A stretch of 64,000 nt of DNA from VAZQ01 sp963816745 (GCA_963816745.1 CAWFLQ010000005.1:62001-126000), one strand, 5' to 3'. Shown: positions 1 through 9,872, numbered from the stretch's first letter. Translations and numbers: made by a program. Notes: generated by a model from the sequence alone, not told the origin.

Positions 1-1
1 G

Positions 2-172
2 GTGCTCGTGCTTTTCATCGGCGGCGTCCAACTCGCGGCAATCGGCGTGCTCGGCGAATATGTCGGCCGCATCTACGATGAAGTTCGCCGCCGTCCGCCT
101 TACATCGTCGACCGCGCGGTCAATGCGGTTGTTCGCGACCCACGTGGACCGCATTCCGGAAAGCCCGCGTGA
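2..172 (+). CDS. C-terminal fragment of a family 2 glycosyltransferase (GtrB/DPM1-like), cut by window edge
   Basis: These are the last 56 codons of a gene that starts off the left edge. The frame encodes the end of a membrane segment followed by the basic tail GEYVGRIYDEVRRRPPY, the usual end of GtrB/DPM1-like glycosyltransferases that load a sugar onto polyprenyl phosphate at the inner membrane. By eye about 85% of its bases match the end of the complete gene at 12988-14017, so the two are close paralogues. Its TGA overlaps the GTG of the following methyltransferase (GTGA), which implies translational coupling. Family assignment rests on the paralogue, because the catalytic domain is not in the window. 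Confidence 0.85.
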   Translation: MLVLFIGGVQLAAIGVLGEYVGRIYDEVRRRPPYIVDRAVNAVVRDPRGPHSGKPA

Positions 173-942
173 ACGGAACGCCAGGACAATCGGAGGTCTC
201 GGCCGCCGCGAATGCGGCCTATTTCCTTGAGCACTTGCGCGAATATCATGATTCCGTGGCAACCATCGACACCTACAAGACCTTGCACGATTTCGTATCG
301 AAAGAGGTCGAGGGGGTGAACGAGCTGCTCGACGTCGGCAACGGCGGTGTTTTCGTCTACGACACGTCGCGGATCGGAACAATTACGGCGGTCGACCTGT
401 TTCTCGAGGACTTGCCGCCTGAGATTATCAAGACATATTTTCCGGGCAATGCACGAGCACAGCGAGGAAGCGCCCTGGCGCTACCCGCAAACGACAACAC
501 GTTCGACATGGTCTTGATGGTGATGCTGCTCCATCACCTGACCGGAACGGATTGGCAATCGAGTTGGCTGAATGCCCGCCAAGCCATGCGGGAAGCGTGG
601 CGGGTGCTCAAACCGGGCGGGCGGCTATTGGTGGTCGAATCCTGTGTTCCGAGGTGGTTCTTCCAACTCGAAAAACCCGCGCTTTGGCTTTTGTCACGTC
701 TCTTGAAAACGATATTCTCTCACCCGATCACGCTGCAGTTTCCAGCCGCGATGATCGCGGATGAGCTTCGAGATAGATTTGAATCCGTGCAAGCTCGTTC
801 CATTCCGAAAGGGAGGTTCGTACTGCAGTTCGGCATCAAGACAGCCTCATTTCTCACTCCAGCAATGCCGTTCGCCTTCAGTGCAATAAAAAGACTTCGG
901 GACCCCGGCGAGATGGACCGGAGCATTTCCGGTGTCGCCTAG
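169..942 (+). CDS. Class I SAM-dependent methyltransferase
   Basis: The 257-residue product has the Rossmann-type methyltransferase pattern: a degenerate motif I (LLDVGNGGVF) near residue 55, an acidic residue after the next strand (TAVDLF), then FDMVLMVMLLHHL and WRVLKPGGRLLVVE, the classic post-motif region of Methyltransf_11 proteins. The C-terminal third, after the Rossmann core, is probably the acceptor-binding part. The GTG start is chosen because it overlaps the stop of the preceding glycosyltransferase. The end overlaps the next methyltransferase. The substrate is probably a surface-polysaccharide sugar or lipid-linked intermediate, by context only. Confidence 0.8.
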   Translation: MNGTPGQSEVSAAANAAYFLEHLREYHDSVATIDTYKTLHDFVSKEVEGVNELLDVGNGGVFVYDTSRIGTITAVDLFLEDLPPEIIKTYFPGNARAQRGSALALPANDNTFDMVLMVMLLHHLTGTDWQSSWLNARQAMREAWRVLKPGGRLLVVESCVPRWFFQLEKPALWLLSRLLKTIFSHPITLQFPAAMIADELRDRFESVQARSIPKGRFVLQFGIKTASFLTPAMPFAFSAIKRLRDPGEMDRSISGVA

Positions 943-1864
943 CCTGGACGAAGAGCCCTCCCGCCGGCCAGCGCCAGACCTGCTGCTGCCCCATCCAACC
1001 GATCGTTCGCGCATGGTTCGCTGGACGGGAAATGCCTTCGATGTCGATGGCAAGCCTGTGCGCGTCCTTGCTTTTGCGGTCACGCCGTCCGGCTGGACGG
1101 ACGAGTTGACGCGGCTGCACGAGGACGCAGGCGGCAGCGACCATTTCATCGATGTCGCATCGCGCGCTCACGCCGTCGATGAAGCCGCACGGATCGCGGG
1201 GCCCGCCCCGTCCATGATCGTTGAAATCGGTTGCTCGTCGGGCTTCCTGCTGCGCGATCTGATGGCACGCCTCCCCGACCACTTCTTTCTTGGCGCGGAC
1301 TACACCTATGGAACGCTGGAAACGCTCGGCAACCATTTGCCCGCCGTTCCGCTCGTGCAATTCGATTTGACGCATTGTCCGCTGCCCGACGCGTTCGCCG
1401 ATGTCGTCGTCCTGCTCAATGTGCTCGAACACATCGAGAATGACGAGGCTGCGATCGCTGAATTGTTCCGCATCGTGCGGCCGGGCGGATCGGTCATCAT
1501 CGAGGTGCCGGCGGGTTCCTCTCTGTTCGACGTCTACGATCGCGTGCTGCTGCATCATCGCCGTTATGACATGCCGGCGCTGCTCGCGAGTTTGCGGAAT
1601 GCGGGCTTTCGCATCGAGCGAAAATCGCACCTCGGATTCCTGCTCTATCCGGCATTCTACTTCTCCAAGCGCCTCAATCAGTTGCGCTATCACCCGGGTT
1701 CAGACATCGATGAGCAAGCCTTGATATCGCAGATGATTGCAACAACCGGGCAAAGGAGCCGCTTACTCGGATTCGTAATGACATGCGAACGGGCGATGCG
1801 TCGCTACATGTATTTCCCGTTCGGAATTCGCTGCTTGGTGACCTGTCGGAAGGCCCCGGAATAA
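932..1864 (+). CDS. Class I SAM-dependent methyltransferase
   Basis: A 310-residue protein with a clear SAM-binding motif I (MIVEIGCSSGFLLRDL, about residues 94-109), an acidic motif II (GADYTY), and the Methyltransf_11/23 signature VVLLNVLEHIENDEAAI followed by IVRPGGSVIIEVPAG. About 90 residues precede the catalytic core and about 100 follow it. The GTG start overlaps the last codons of the upstream methyltransferase. An ATG at 1012 would give a shorter version that keeps the whole core. The two successive methyltransferases are not obviously duplicates of each other. A role in methylating the polysaccharide made by this locus is inferred from position. Confidence 0.8.
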   Translation: MSPSLDEEPSRRPAPDLLLPHPTDRSRMVRWTGNAFDVDGKPVRVLAFAVTPSGWTDELTRLHEDAGGSDHFIDVASRAHAVDEAARIAGPAPSMIVEIGCSSGFLLRDLMARLPDHFFLGADYTYGTLETLGNHLPAVPLVQFDLTHCPLPDAFADVVVLLNVLEHIENDEAAIAELFRIVRPGGSVIIEVPAGSSLFDVYDRVLLHHRRYDMPALLASLRNAGFRIERKSHLGFLLYPAFYFSKRLNQLRYHPGSDIDEQALISQMIATTGQRSRLLGFVMTCERAMRRYMYFPFGIRCLVTCRKAPE

Positions 1865-1953
1865 GATGGCCATGTGTACGGCTTGCCGGACGTCGTCGGT
1901 TGATATTGGATGGCACAACGCAAACACGCGACGACGTTCTTATCGAGGCTGGC

Positions 1954-2963
1954 ATGATCGTTCAAGGCGCGCAACCTACGATCGGCTCCGATCGGCTCGA
2001 CGTTCGGCGCGCCTTCGTCACCGGTGCCGCAGGATTTATCGGCAGCCATCTGGTCGATCGCCTGCTGGCGGCGGAAATCGAGGTCGTCGGCTATGACGAT
2101 TTCTCCACGGGCGTGCCGGAGTTCCTCGAAAAGGCGCAAGCCAACCCCGCCTTCACGCTCGTCAAGGGTGACGTGCTGGATCAACGGAAACTGACGGAGG
2201 CGATGTCGGCAAGCGACTTCGTCTTCCATTTCGCAGCCAACGCCGATGTGCGCTTTGGCATCGAGCATCCGCGCAAGGATCTCGAGCAGAATACGATCGC
2301 GACATTCAACGTACTCGAGGCCATGCGCGCCAATGGAGTCAAGCGGATCGCCTTCGCGTCAACCGGCTCGATCTACGGCGAGGCCGGGATCATCCCGACG
2401 CCGGAGGACGCCCCCTTCCCGCTCCAGACCTCGATGTACGGCGCCTCGAAACTTGCCGGCGAGGGATTGATGGCGGCCTATTGCGAAGGCTTCGGCATGC
2501 GAGCGTGGATTTTCCGTTTTGTTTCCATCCTCGGCGAACGCTATACACACGGCCATGTGTTCGACTTCTACAAGCAGCTGCCGCGCAGATCCGACGCGCC
2601 TGCGCGTGCTCGGTGACGGTCGCCAGCGCAAATCTTACTTGTACGTGCAGGACTGCATCGATGCGATATTTCACGCAATGAGCCACGCGCCACACAAGGT
2701 GAACGTACTCAATCTCGGCACCAACGAGTATTGCGAGGTGAACGACTCGATCGGCTGGATCACATCCCATCTCGGCCTCGCGCCCAAGCTCGACTACACC
2801 GGCGGCGACGCGCGGCTGGATCGGCGACAATCCGTTCATCTTTCTCGACACGGCGCGCATTCGCGCGCTTGGCTGGCACCCGAAGCTCAGCATTCGCGAT
2901 GGCATCGAGCGTACTATTGCCTGGTTGACGAAGAATCCCTGGGTGCTCGAACGTCGAAATTGA
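1954..2963 (+). CDS. NAD-dependent sugar epimerase/dehydratase (extended SDR), two apparent +1 indels
   Basis: The N-terminus carries the dinucleotide-binding TGAAGFIGSHLVD loop, followed by FHFAANADVR, a serine-containing FASTGSIYG and the catalytic YGASK (Tyr-x-x-x-Lys), as in UDP-glucose 4-epimerase-like extended SDRs. The frame breaks near 2580 (one extra base around CTGCCGCG) and near 2815 (one extra base before CGCGGC). Restoring these gives RVLGDGRQRKSYLYVQDCI and GWIGDNPFIFLDTARIRALG, both normal family sequence, ending at the TGA of 2961-2963 with about 335 residues. It probably supplies a C4-epimerised or dehydrated nucleotide sugar to this operon. I regard the breaks as sequence errors. 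Confidence 0.82.
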
Positions 2964-3016
2964 CGCGACTACGCTGTATGACACGGCCTGAAATCAGGTG
3001 ATGGGGTGACTAAGTC

Positions 3017-4309
3017 ATGAAGCTCGGCGTCATTGGCCTCTGGCATCTCGGCACCGTGACGGCCGCCTGCGCCGCTGCCGCGGGAATTCGCACCATCGGG
3101 ATCGATGACGACCCTACAAATGTCGAGCGCCTGGGCCGCGGCGAACCGCCGGTATTCGAGCCGGGCCTGGCCGAGCTCGTGAAACAAGGGTTGGCAACCG
3201 GAACGCTGTCATTCGCCGCTGCTGGCCCGGTGCTCGGCGATATCGACGTCTTGTGGGCGTGTCATGACACGCCGGTCGACGATGCCGATCACGCCGACGT
3301 GGAATTCGTCGTCCGAAAGCTGGAAGCGACGTTTGCCTACTTGCAAGACCAAACCGTTGTGCTGGTCTCCGCGCAACTGCCAGTCGGCACCGTCGCGGCG
3401 CTGGAGCGTTCCTTTGCGAGCGTCGCACGCGGCCGCACGGTGAGCTTCGCGTGCTCACCGGAGAACTTGCGGCTCGGCCACGCCATTGAGATTTTCCGCA
3501 ATCCAGGCCGCATCGTCGTTGGCGTTCGAGACCTCCGCGCGCGTGAGATCCTGCTGCCAATTCTGTCCCGCTTTTGCGAAAATTTGATCTGGACGTCGGT
3601 CGAGACCGCGGAGATGGCCAAGCACGCTCTCAACGCCTTCCTCGCGGTCTCCGTCGGCTTCACCAACGAGCTCGCCGCGATATGCGAGAAGGTCGGCGCC
3701 GACGCGACCGATGTCGAGAAGGCACTGCGCAGCGATCCGCGCATCGGACCGCATGCCTATGTTCGACCCGGACCGCCCTTTGCCGGCGGTACCTTGGCGC
3801 GCGATATCCGCTTCCTGTCGCAGGTTGCCGAGCGGCACAAGCTCGACACCCCGCTGATTGCGAGCGTGATCGCAAGCAATCACGCTCGCAGGACCTGGAC
3901 CATTGATCATGCGCGCGGCCAACTCGGCGCGCTCGCCGGCCGCAAGATCGCGGTGCTCGGACTCGCATATAAGCCCGGAACGGATGCCATTCGCCGCTCC
4001 TCCGCGATCGAATTGCTGCGCGCGCTTGTCGGCGAAGCAGCCAAGGTATGCGCCTTCGACCCGGCAGTGCGATCGTTGCCGGCCGAGTTCGATGGCGCAG
4101 TGACGTTGACAGCGGACGCACGCAGTGCCCTGACCGGAGCTTCCGCGGCCATCGTTGCAACCGAATGGCCGGAATTCCGGAGCCTTTCAGCGGACGACTT
4201 CGCCTTGACGATGGAACGCCGCCTCATTATCGATCCCGGCCGATTTCTTCATCCGGCCATCGTTCAGGATGGGCGCATCGAGGTCATTTCGATCGGAACG
4301 GCAGCATGA
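3017..4309 (+). CDS. Nucleotide-sugar dehydrogenase family protein lacking the catalytic cysteine
   Basis: A 430-residue protein of the UDP-glucose/GDP-mannose dehydrogenase family. It shows the N-terminal NAD loop in the variant form GLWHLGTV, the conserved FACSPENLRLG segment, the catalytic-domain lysine/asparagine helix (AEMAKHALNAFLAVSVGFTNE) and the C-terminal domain start KIAVLGLAYKPGTDAIR. Where four-electron family members have GGSC..KD with the thiol nucleophile, this protein reads PPFAGGTLARDIRF, with no cysteine, in an uninterrupted frame. It may therefore perform only one oxidation or a different reaction. Its TGA overlaps the ATG of the next gene (ATGA), so the two are in one operon. 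Confidence 0.85.
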   Translation: MKLGVIGLWHLGTVTAACAAAAGIRTIGIDDDPTNVERLGRGEPPVFEPGLAELVKQGLATGTLSFAAAGPVLGDIDVLWACHDTPVDDADHADVEFVVRKLEATFAYLQDQTVVLVSAQLPVGTVAALERSFASVARGRTVSFACSPENLRLGHAIEIFRNPGRIVVGVRDLRAREILLPILSRFCENLIWTSVETAEMAKHALNAFLAVSVGFTNELAAICEKVGADATDVEKALRSDPRIGPHAYVRPGPPFAGGTLARDIRFLSQVAERHKLDTPLIASVIASNHARRTWTIDHARGQLGALAGRKIAVLGLAYKPGTDAIRRSSAIELLRALVGEAAKVCAFDPAVRSLPAEFDGAVTLTADARSALTGASAAIVATEWPEFRSLSADDFALTMERRLIIDPGRFLHPAIVQDGRIEVISIGTAA

Positions 4310-5172
4310 AACTCGCGGGCCGTAGCGCCATCATCACTGGCGCCAGCCAGGGATTGGGAGCCGTCATCGCCGAACGATTCGTTGCCGAAGGCGCGGCGGT
4401 CGCGCTGTGCGCGCGCACCGACGCCGATCTCGCCGCCCATTGCAAACAACTGCTCGCGGCGCACCGGTCGGCGACCATCTTTGCGCGAGCAGCGGACATC
4501 GCCAGTCGCGAGCAGGTCGATACGTTCTTCGACGAGGCGCAGGCTGCGCTGGGACGAATCGATATCCTCGTGAACAACGCCGGGGTTTACGGCCCGATGG
4601 GATCGATCGACACCATCGATTGGCAGGATTGGATCGATGCCATCGCCATCAATCTGGTCGGCACCGTCTATTGCGCACGCAAGGCCGTGTCGCTGTTCAA
4701 ACCGAACGGCTACGGCAAGATCGTCAACGTATCCGGCGGCGGGGCGACCAGCCCCCTGCCCGGTCTCAGCGCCTATGCCGCTTCGAAGGCTGCCATCGTA
4801 CGGTTGACGGAGACGCTGGCACTCGAGGCCCGCGAATGGGGCATCGACGTGAATGCGGTTGCCCCGGGCGCTCTCGCGACGCGACTGACGGATGAGCTGA
4901 TCGCGGCTGGGCCGCAACGGGTTGGTGCCAGTTTCCACGCCAGGATGGTCAAACTGAAAGCGGACGGAGGAACGCCCCTCGAGCTCGGCGCGGAGCTCTG
5001 CGTTTACCTCGGCTCGGCCGACAGTGATGGACTGACAGGTCAACTGATCGCCGCGCAATGGGACCCTTGGCCATTTGCCGACGACATGAAACGTGAAATT
5101 GCGGAGTCCGATATCTATACGCTGCGTCGCATCGTCCCCAAGGAGCGCGGAAAGTCCTGGGGAGATCGTTGA
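4306..5172 (+). CDS. Short-chain dehydrogenase/reductase
   Basis: A classical SDR of 288 residues: cofactor loop TGASQGLGAVIAERF near residue 12, NNAG (ILVNNAGVYGP), the active-site serine in NVSGGG and the YAASK catalytic motif, then NAVAPGALATRLTD. It has about 40 residues more than a minimal FabG-type SDR, with the C-terminal tail ending in ERGKSWGDR. The ATG overlaps the stop of the dehydrogenase gene, and its own TGA overlaps the ATG of the next oxidoreductase (TGATG), so it is tightly coupled. It is probably a sugar or nucleotide-sugar ketoreductase of the activated-sugar pathway, but the substrate is unknown. Confidence 0.85.
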   Translation: MKLAGRSAIITGASQGLGAVIAERFVAEGAAVALCARTDADLAAHCKQLLAAHRSATIFARAADIASREQVDTFFDEAQAALGRIDILVNNAGVYGPMGSIDTIDWQDWIDAIAINLVGTVYCARKAVSLFKPNGYGKIVNVSGGGATSPLPGLSAYAASKAAIVRLTETLALEAREWGIDVNAVAPGALATRLTDELIAAGPQRVGASFHARMVKLKADGGTPLELGAELCVYLGSADSDGLTGQLIAAQWDPWPFADDMKREIAESDIYTLRRIVPKERGKSWGDR

Positions 5173-6142
5173 TGCGGCTCGCCATCGTCGGCTGTGGACT
5201 GATCGGCGCCAAGCGCGCCGCCGCGGCAAAAGGCCACGAGATCGTGACAGTCTGCGATATCGACCCGGCAAGACGCGAGGCGCTCGCGCGCGAAACCTCG
5301 GCGCGGCCTGTCGCCGACTGGCGCGAGGCGCTTGCAGCCGATATCGACGCGGCCGTGATTGCCACACCCCATGACAGCCTCGCGGCCATCGCGCTGGCGG
5401 CGGTCGAGGCGGGCCGTCATGTGCTGATCGAAAAGCCCGGCGGACGAAACGCACAGGAGGTCAGACCTGTCGCAGAGGCTGCGCGGCGGCTCGGCGTCGT
5501 CGCCAAGGTCGGCTTCAATCACCGGTTCCATCCGGCCATCGCTCGGGCGCGGGCACTCGCGGCCGAAGGCGCAATCGGGCCCATCATGTTCATGCGCGGC
5601 CGCTATGGGCATGGCGGGCGGGTTGGATACGAGCGGGAATGGCGCTTCGATCCCGCAAATTTCCGGCGGCGGCGAATTGATCGACCAGGGTTCCCATCTC
5701 ATCGACCTGGCGCGCTGGTTTCTCGGCGACTTGACTGTCGCCTTTGGCGTCACGGCCGAACTATTTCTGGCCGGGCCAGGTGGACGACAATTGCTTCCTT
5801 GCATTGACCAGCACTACGGGTGAGTTGGCTTGGCTGCACGCATCCTGGACGGAATGGAAGAACCAGTTTTCGCTCGAAATCATGGGCCGTACGGGTAAGC
5901 TCACGATTGACGGTCTCGGCGGCAGTTACGGACTCGAGCGCTTGACCTATCATCGCATGCTGCCGCAGATGGGACCGCCCGAGACCAGCCAATGGGACTA
6001 TCCACTGCCCGATCGTTCGTTCGCTGATGAGTTCGAGAATTTCGTTGCCGCCATCGAACAGGGCGCGACCCTGATCGGCGACGTCCACGATGCCGTGGCG
6101 GTGCTCGAAATCGTTCAAGCCGTCTATGAGCGAACGCCATGA
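5172..6142 (+). CDS. Gfo/Idh/MocA-family oxidoreductase, two apparent +1 indels
   Basis: The N-terminal Rossmann domain starts MRLAIVGCGLIGAKRA and contains the family lysine motif VLIEKPGGRN followed by KVGFNHRFHPAI. The reading frame slips near 5660 (an extra A in GCAAATTT) and near 5758 (an extra G in GCCGAAC). Corrected, it reads ISGGGELIDQGSHLIDLARWF and NYFWPGQVDDNCFLALTST, typical of the C-terminal domain, and ends 2 bases inside the kinase gene. The product of about 322 residues is expected to be an NAD(P)-dependent sugar oxidoreductase. Its place between an SDR and a sugar kinase supports a role in building an unusual sugar. Confidence 0.82.
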
Positions 6143-7119
6143 TCATCGTCCGTTCGCCCTTGCGTATCACCCTCGGCGGCGGCGGTACCGACCTGCCGTC
6201 GTACTATCGCGATCACGAGGGGTTCCTGATCGCCGCCGCGATCGACAAATACGTCTATGTAACGGTCATCAAGCCGTTCCAGCCGGGCATCTATCTCAAG
6301 TATTCCGAGATCGAACGCGTGGACCGGGTCGAAGCGGTGCGGCACCGAATCGTGCGTGAGACGCTCAAGCAGTTCGCGGCGGAAGCGGCGCAGATCGAAA
6401 TCACCACGCTCGCGGACATCCCCGCCGGGACCGGACTCGGCTCATCGGGCAGTTTCACCACGGCGTTGCTGCGGGCGCTGCACGCGCATGCCCGAAATAT
6501 CATTCATCCGCGCGAACTTGCCGAGCAAGCTTGCCATGTCGAAATCGACCTGCTTCAGGAGCCGATCGGCAGGCAGGACCAATATATCGCCGCCTTCGGG
6601 GGTGTGACCTGCTTCACCTTTCGTCGCGACGGAACAGTCGATGCCGCGCCGCTCGCGCTCCCCGAGGATGCCCGACACAATCTCGAGGACAATCTTCTGA
6701 TGTTCTTTACCGGATTTTCCCGCGCCGCGTCTCAAATCTTGCAGGACCAGGATGCACGAACCAAGCGCAATGACAGCGCCATGATCGAAAACTTGCATTG
6801 CGTCAAGGAGCTCGGCGTCCGCAGCAAGCGCGCGCTCGAGGCCGGCGACCTCATCGCCTTCGGCAAGCTCATGCATGAGCATTGGCAGAATAAGCGCCGG
6901 CGCAGCGGTGGAATGTCGACCCCGCAAATCGACGAATGGTACGATCTCGCCATAGCGAACGGCGCCATCGGCGGCAAGCTCATCGGAGCGGGTGGCGGCG
7001 GTTTCCTCATGTTCTACGCCGAAGACAAGGCGCGCCTGCGCCACGCCATGCGCTCGGCCGGACTTCCCGAGGTGCGCTTCCGCTTCGACTTCGAAGGCAC
7101 CAAGATCGTCGCGCAATAG
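6139..7119 (+). CDS. GHMP-family sugar kinase, HddA-like (D-glycero-D-manno-heptose 7-phosphate kinase type)
   Basis: A 326-residue GHMP kinase. It begins IIVRSPLRITLGGGGTDLP, the hallmark of the HddA branch. The ATP-binding loop GTGLGSSGSFTTALL lies near residue 95, QDQYIAAFGG follows, and the C-terminal glycine loop is KLIGAGGGGFLMFY. HddA enzymes phosphorylate heptose 7-phosphate at C1 before guanylyl transfer. Here the next gene is a nucleotidyltransferase, matching the HddA-HddC order, but no GmhA isomerase or GmhB phosphatase is in the window, so the true sugar may differ. The ATG overlaps the preceding TGA. Confidence 0.87.
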   Translation: MIIVRSPLRITLGGGGTDLPSYYRDHEGFLIAAAIDKYVYVTVIKPFQPGIYLKYSEIERVDRVEAVRHRIVRETLKQFAAEAAQIEITTLADIPAGTGLGSSGSFTTALLRALHAHARNIIHPRELAEQACHVEIDLLQEPIGRQDQYIAAFGGVTCFTFRRDGTVDAAPLALPEDARHNLEDNLLMFFTGFSRAASQILQDQDARTKRNDSAMIENLHCVKELGVRSKRALEAGDLIAFGKLMHEHWQNKRRRSGGMSTPQIDEWYDLAIANGAIGGKLIGAGGGGFLMFYAEDKARLRHAMRSAGLPEVRFRFDFEGTKIVAQ

Positions 7120-7128
7120 AGGCCGTCG

Positions 7129-7831
7129 ATGATACCGGTGGCGATCCTGGCGGGCGGGTGTCGCGACCCGGCTGCGGCCGGTGAGCGAGAGATTGCCGAA
7201 ATCGCTTGTTGCGGTCGCCGGCGAGCCGTTCATCGCGCACCAACTCCGACTTTTGCGCCGTGAAGGTCTCGAGCGCGTGGTGCTATGCGTCGGCCATCTA
7301 GGCGAAATGATCCGCGAATTCGTCGGTGACGGCGCCCGCTTCGACCTGACGGTCGAGTATAGCTTCGACGGAGATCGGCTCCTTGGTACCGGCGGGGCGC
7401 TTCGACAAGCGCTTCCGCTGTTGCCGGACACTTTCTTCGTGCTCTATGGCGACAGCTACCTCGACATCGCCTTCGAGCCGGTGCTGGCTGCTTTCCGACG
7501 CTCCGGCGCGTCCGCCCTGATGACCGTGTTCCGCAACGAGGGCCGTTGGGATACGAGCAACGTTCTGTTCGACGGACAGCGCGTCGTGCGCCATGACAAG
7601 CGGGCGCCTACGCCGGATATGCAGTATATCGACTATGGACTCGGTATCTTCACGCGTGACGCCCTCGCCGACCGGATGTCCACGGTGCCGCTCGACCTTG
7701 CCGACGTCAACGCCGCGCTGGCAGCCAGCGGCCGTTTGGCGGGCTACGAGGTTACGCAACGCTTCTATGAGATCGGAACGCCGGAAGGTCTCGCGCAGAC
7801 CGACGCCTATCTGAGCAAGGGAGGCCGATGA
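7129..7831 (+). CDS. Sugar-phosphate nucleotidyltransferase (HddC/RmlA-like), one apparent +1 indel
   Basis: From the ATG at 7129 the protein reads MIPVAILAGG and then breaks: one G too many in GGCGGGTGTC. Removing it gives GGVATRLRPVSERLPKSLVAVAGEPFI, the signature GG-x-x-TRL-x-P-x-x-x-x-x-PK of sugar nucleotidyltransferases, with FVLYGDSYLD (the metal-binding aspartate strand) further on. The corrected length is about 233 residues. It starts 10 bases after the kinase stop and is the last gene of the operon; in HddA-HddC systems this enzyme forms GDP- or ADP-activated heptose. Specificity cannot be read from the sequence. Confidence 0.85.
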
Positions 7832-8010
7832 GCCGGCCAGGCCACTGCACCACCAGCACCAATGCATCCACGACTTACGTTCTCAAGGCCGATCTGACGT
7901 ATCGTTTCATTCATTCCCCTCGCCGGCTGCACGCTCCGAACCACGGTCCCCGGCCGAGATGGGGCTGAGCCGGACAGTCGGCCGCACGGATCGGCATCGA
8001 GTCGTTGCAT
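7832..8010. other. Intergenic region between convergent operons
   Basis: 179 bases between the end of the sugar operon and the end of the membrane-protein gene on the other strand. An ATG overlapping the nucleotidyltransferase stop opens a 46-codon frame without recognisable features, which I do not call. No convincing terminator hairpin with a T-run was found. Confidence 0.4.
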
Positions 8011-9790
8011 TTACTGCCTGGCTGCCGGTACGCGCAAACGCCATAGCCGATACTGCGGCGTCTCGAGCACCACCTCATTTGGGTCGGGCGCGCTTCGGTG
8101 CGCCAAACGAAAGCCGGCCTGCACAGTATAGGTCGGTGGCGGCCACTTTCGATAGGCCAGCACCGTCCTCCAGGCCTCCGGCGACCACTGCACGTTCATT
8201 CCGCGCCGACCTAGCTCGACCAAGGCGGCGATCGCAGGCAGCGGCTCATGCAAGTCGATCCGAACAATACCGTCCGGCCCGACGATTGCAGCGATCTTCT
8301 CGAAATCAGATGCCGAATAACGTTGCTGATCCGCGACGTTCAATACATACCGATCTATGGCGCCCCAGAATCGTGGAACACGAATCGCAACGAACGCGGC
8401 AGCGGCCGTCATGACAGCGAACAGCACCGCTCGCTTCGACACGACGGTCGGTTCATCGCTAAGATACGCAATCCCGCACAGGGCATAGGGGAAGAGAGTG
8501 CCTACAATCTGATAGGCGATCCAAGCATGTTCGAATGCATAGAGTAGCGCCAACAGCGCCAGCGGCCCACCGGCCAATGCGAGGACGACGGCGTTACGAG
8601 CTGCCCCTGCGGCAATCACAATTGCCAAATGAAGCACAATCGCGAGCGCCAGCATGGCGGTGAACCAAAACGACGACGCCTGGACGACGTCCACCGCATG
8701 GATTCTGAAGGTCGATGGCGCGCGGCAAGATCCAGGTCCACGAATGGGGGAATTGAATTCCGAGAGGAGCGATGGCCAAGCGACCGAACATGCCGGAGGT
8801 GGCAAACGCGGTCAGAAGAGCCGTCCCGATTATTACCTCGTCAGACGTCAGGGCTTTTGCCTGCCGCTTGTCGATGAGCTCGATTGCAGCCGCGGCAGCG
8901 ACGTACGTGCAACCAACAGCGCCGATAAGCAAGGCCGTAGCGAAGGCCGAGTGCAGGGTTGCAGCACCGATTGTGACCAGCATGGCGGCAGCGACAAATT
9001 TCACGTCGCGCTTACCGTCGGTCAGAAGGATTCCGATCACAAACAGGGTTGCAGAATATCCTGCGAGCTTGCCGAAATAACCGGACCTCCCCAGGTCGAA
9101 CCAGGCGCAGATGGTCAGGCCCACCGACAGCAGGACCAAGGTACGGGGAGTTCGACTGAAAACGCACGCGACGCCGAGCACGGCCGCTGCGAAGACTACC
9201 GTGCAGCCTGCGTCATAGGCGAACAGGCCCGGCAAGCCGCGGGCCCACGCCACGAGCGCATTGACCACGAAACCGCCCAGCCTCGGGTCCAAAGAAAGCA
9301 CGAGATGCGGCCAGCTTTCGTATGGCGCGTCGGGACTCATCGTGGGCCGCTCATGAACCCTGTGGTTCAGCAGCCAATCGGCGGCGTGAGCGTAGCCGGC
9401 ATGGTCGGATCCATCGATGAACAGCAGGCTTGGAGATCCGTTGTAGATGCTGCTGGACATCGACAGCGCAGCGGCGAGCGCCGACAGGACTGTGACGAGC
9501 AAAAGCGACCAGCCAACATCCTCATGCGACGGCCGCCATCGGATCGACGTCGCAATCGAGACCGCGCTCGTGATCAAGATCGCAATGATCGCCGCTCGCG
9601 AAAAAGATGTCTTGCCGAAGGTATAAATGAATGTCGTGACGATCGGGAGAACGAGCAAACCGCACATCGGTGCGAGCAACAGCACGAAACGTCGCCCTTG
9701 GCGAAAAGCCGGCAGAACAAATCCGCCGGCAAGCGCCAATACGAGCAATGCAGCAAGCGTGAATGCCCATTCGACCAGGAAGACCGTCAT
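8011..9790 (-). CDS. Large polytopic membrane protein of unknown function, one apparent +1 indel
   Basis: The product starts MTVFLVEWAFTLAALLVLAL and alternates hydrophobic helices with short loops, about a dozen membrane segments by eye. After the first five comes a polar, probably periplasmic stretch with SLLFIDGSDHAGYAHAADWL, reminiscent of the acidic first loop of GT-C glycosyltransferases. The frame slips near 8698 (one extra base in AATCCATGC read on the coding strand) and continues HAVDVVQASSFWF to a soluble tail ending RVPAARQ, about 592 residues in all. The ATG at 9790 is preferred over an upstream TTG. It lies 82 bases downstream of the 932-residue membrane protein, probably co-transcribed. 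Function unknown; a GT-C-type transferase is an inference only. Confidence 0.7.
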
Positions 9791-9872
9791 ATGCGTTACG
9801 TCCGATCCGCTCAAGCCGGCCTGCTACATCGCCGCCCTGCCCCGATGACCGACCGTCTGGCGTCTTGCTTGC

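Noticed and set aside
7828..7968. 46-codon frame overlapping the nucleotidyltransferase stop, considered as a truncated phosphatase (GmhB-like)
   Set aside because: It lacks the DxDGV motif of such phosphatases in any frame and shows no protein-like composition.
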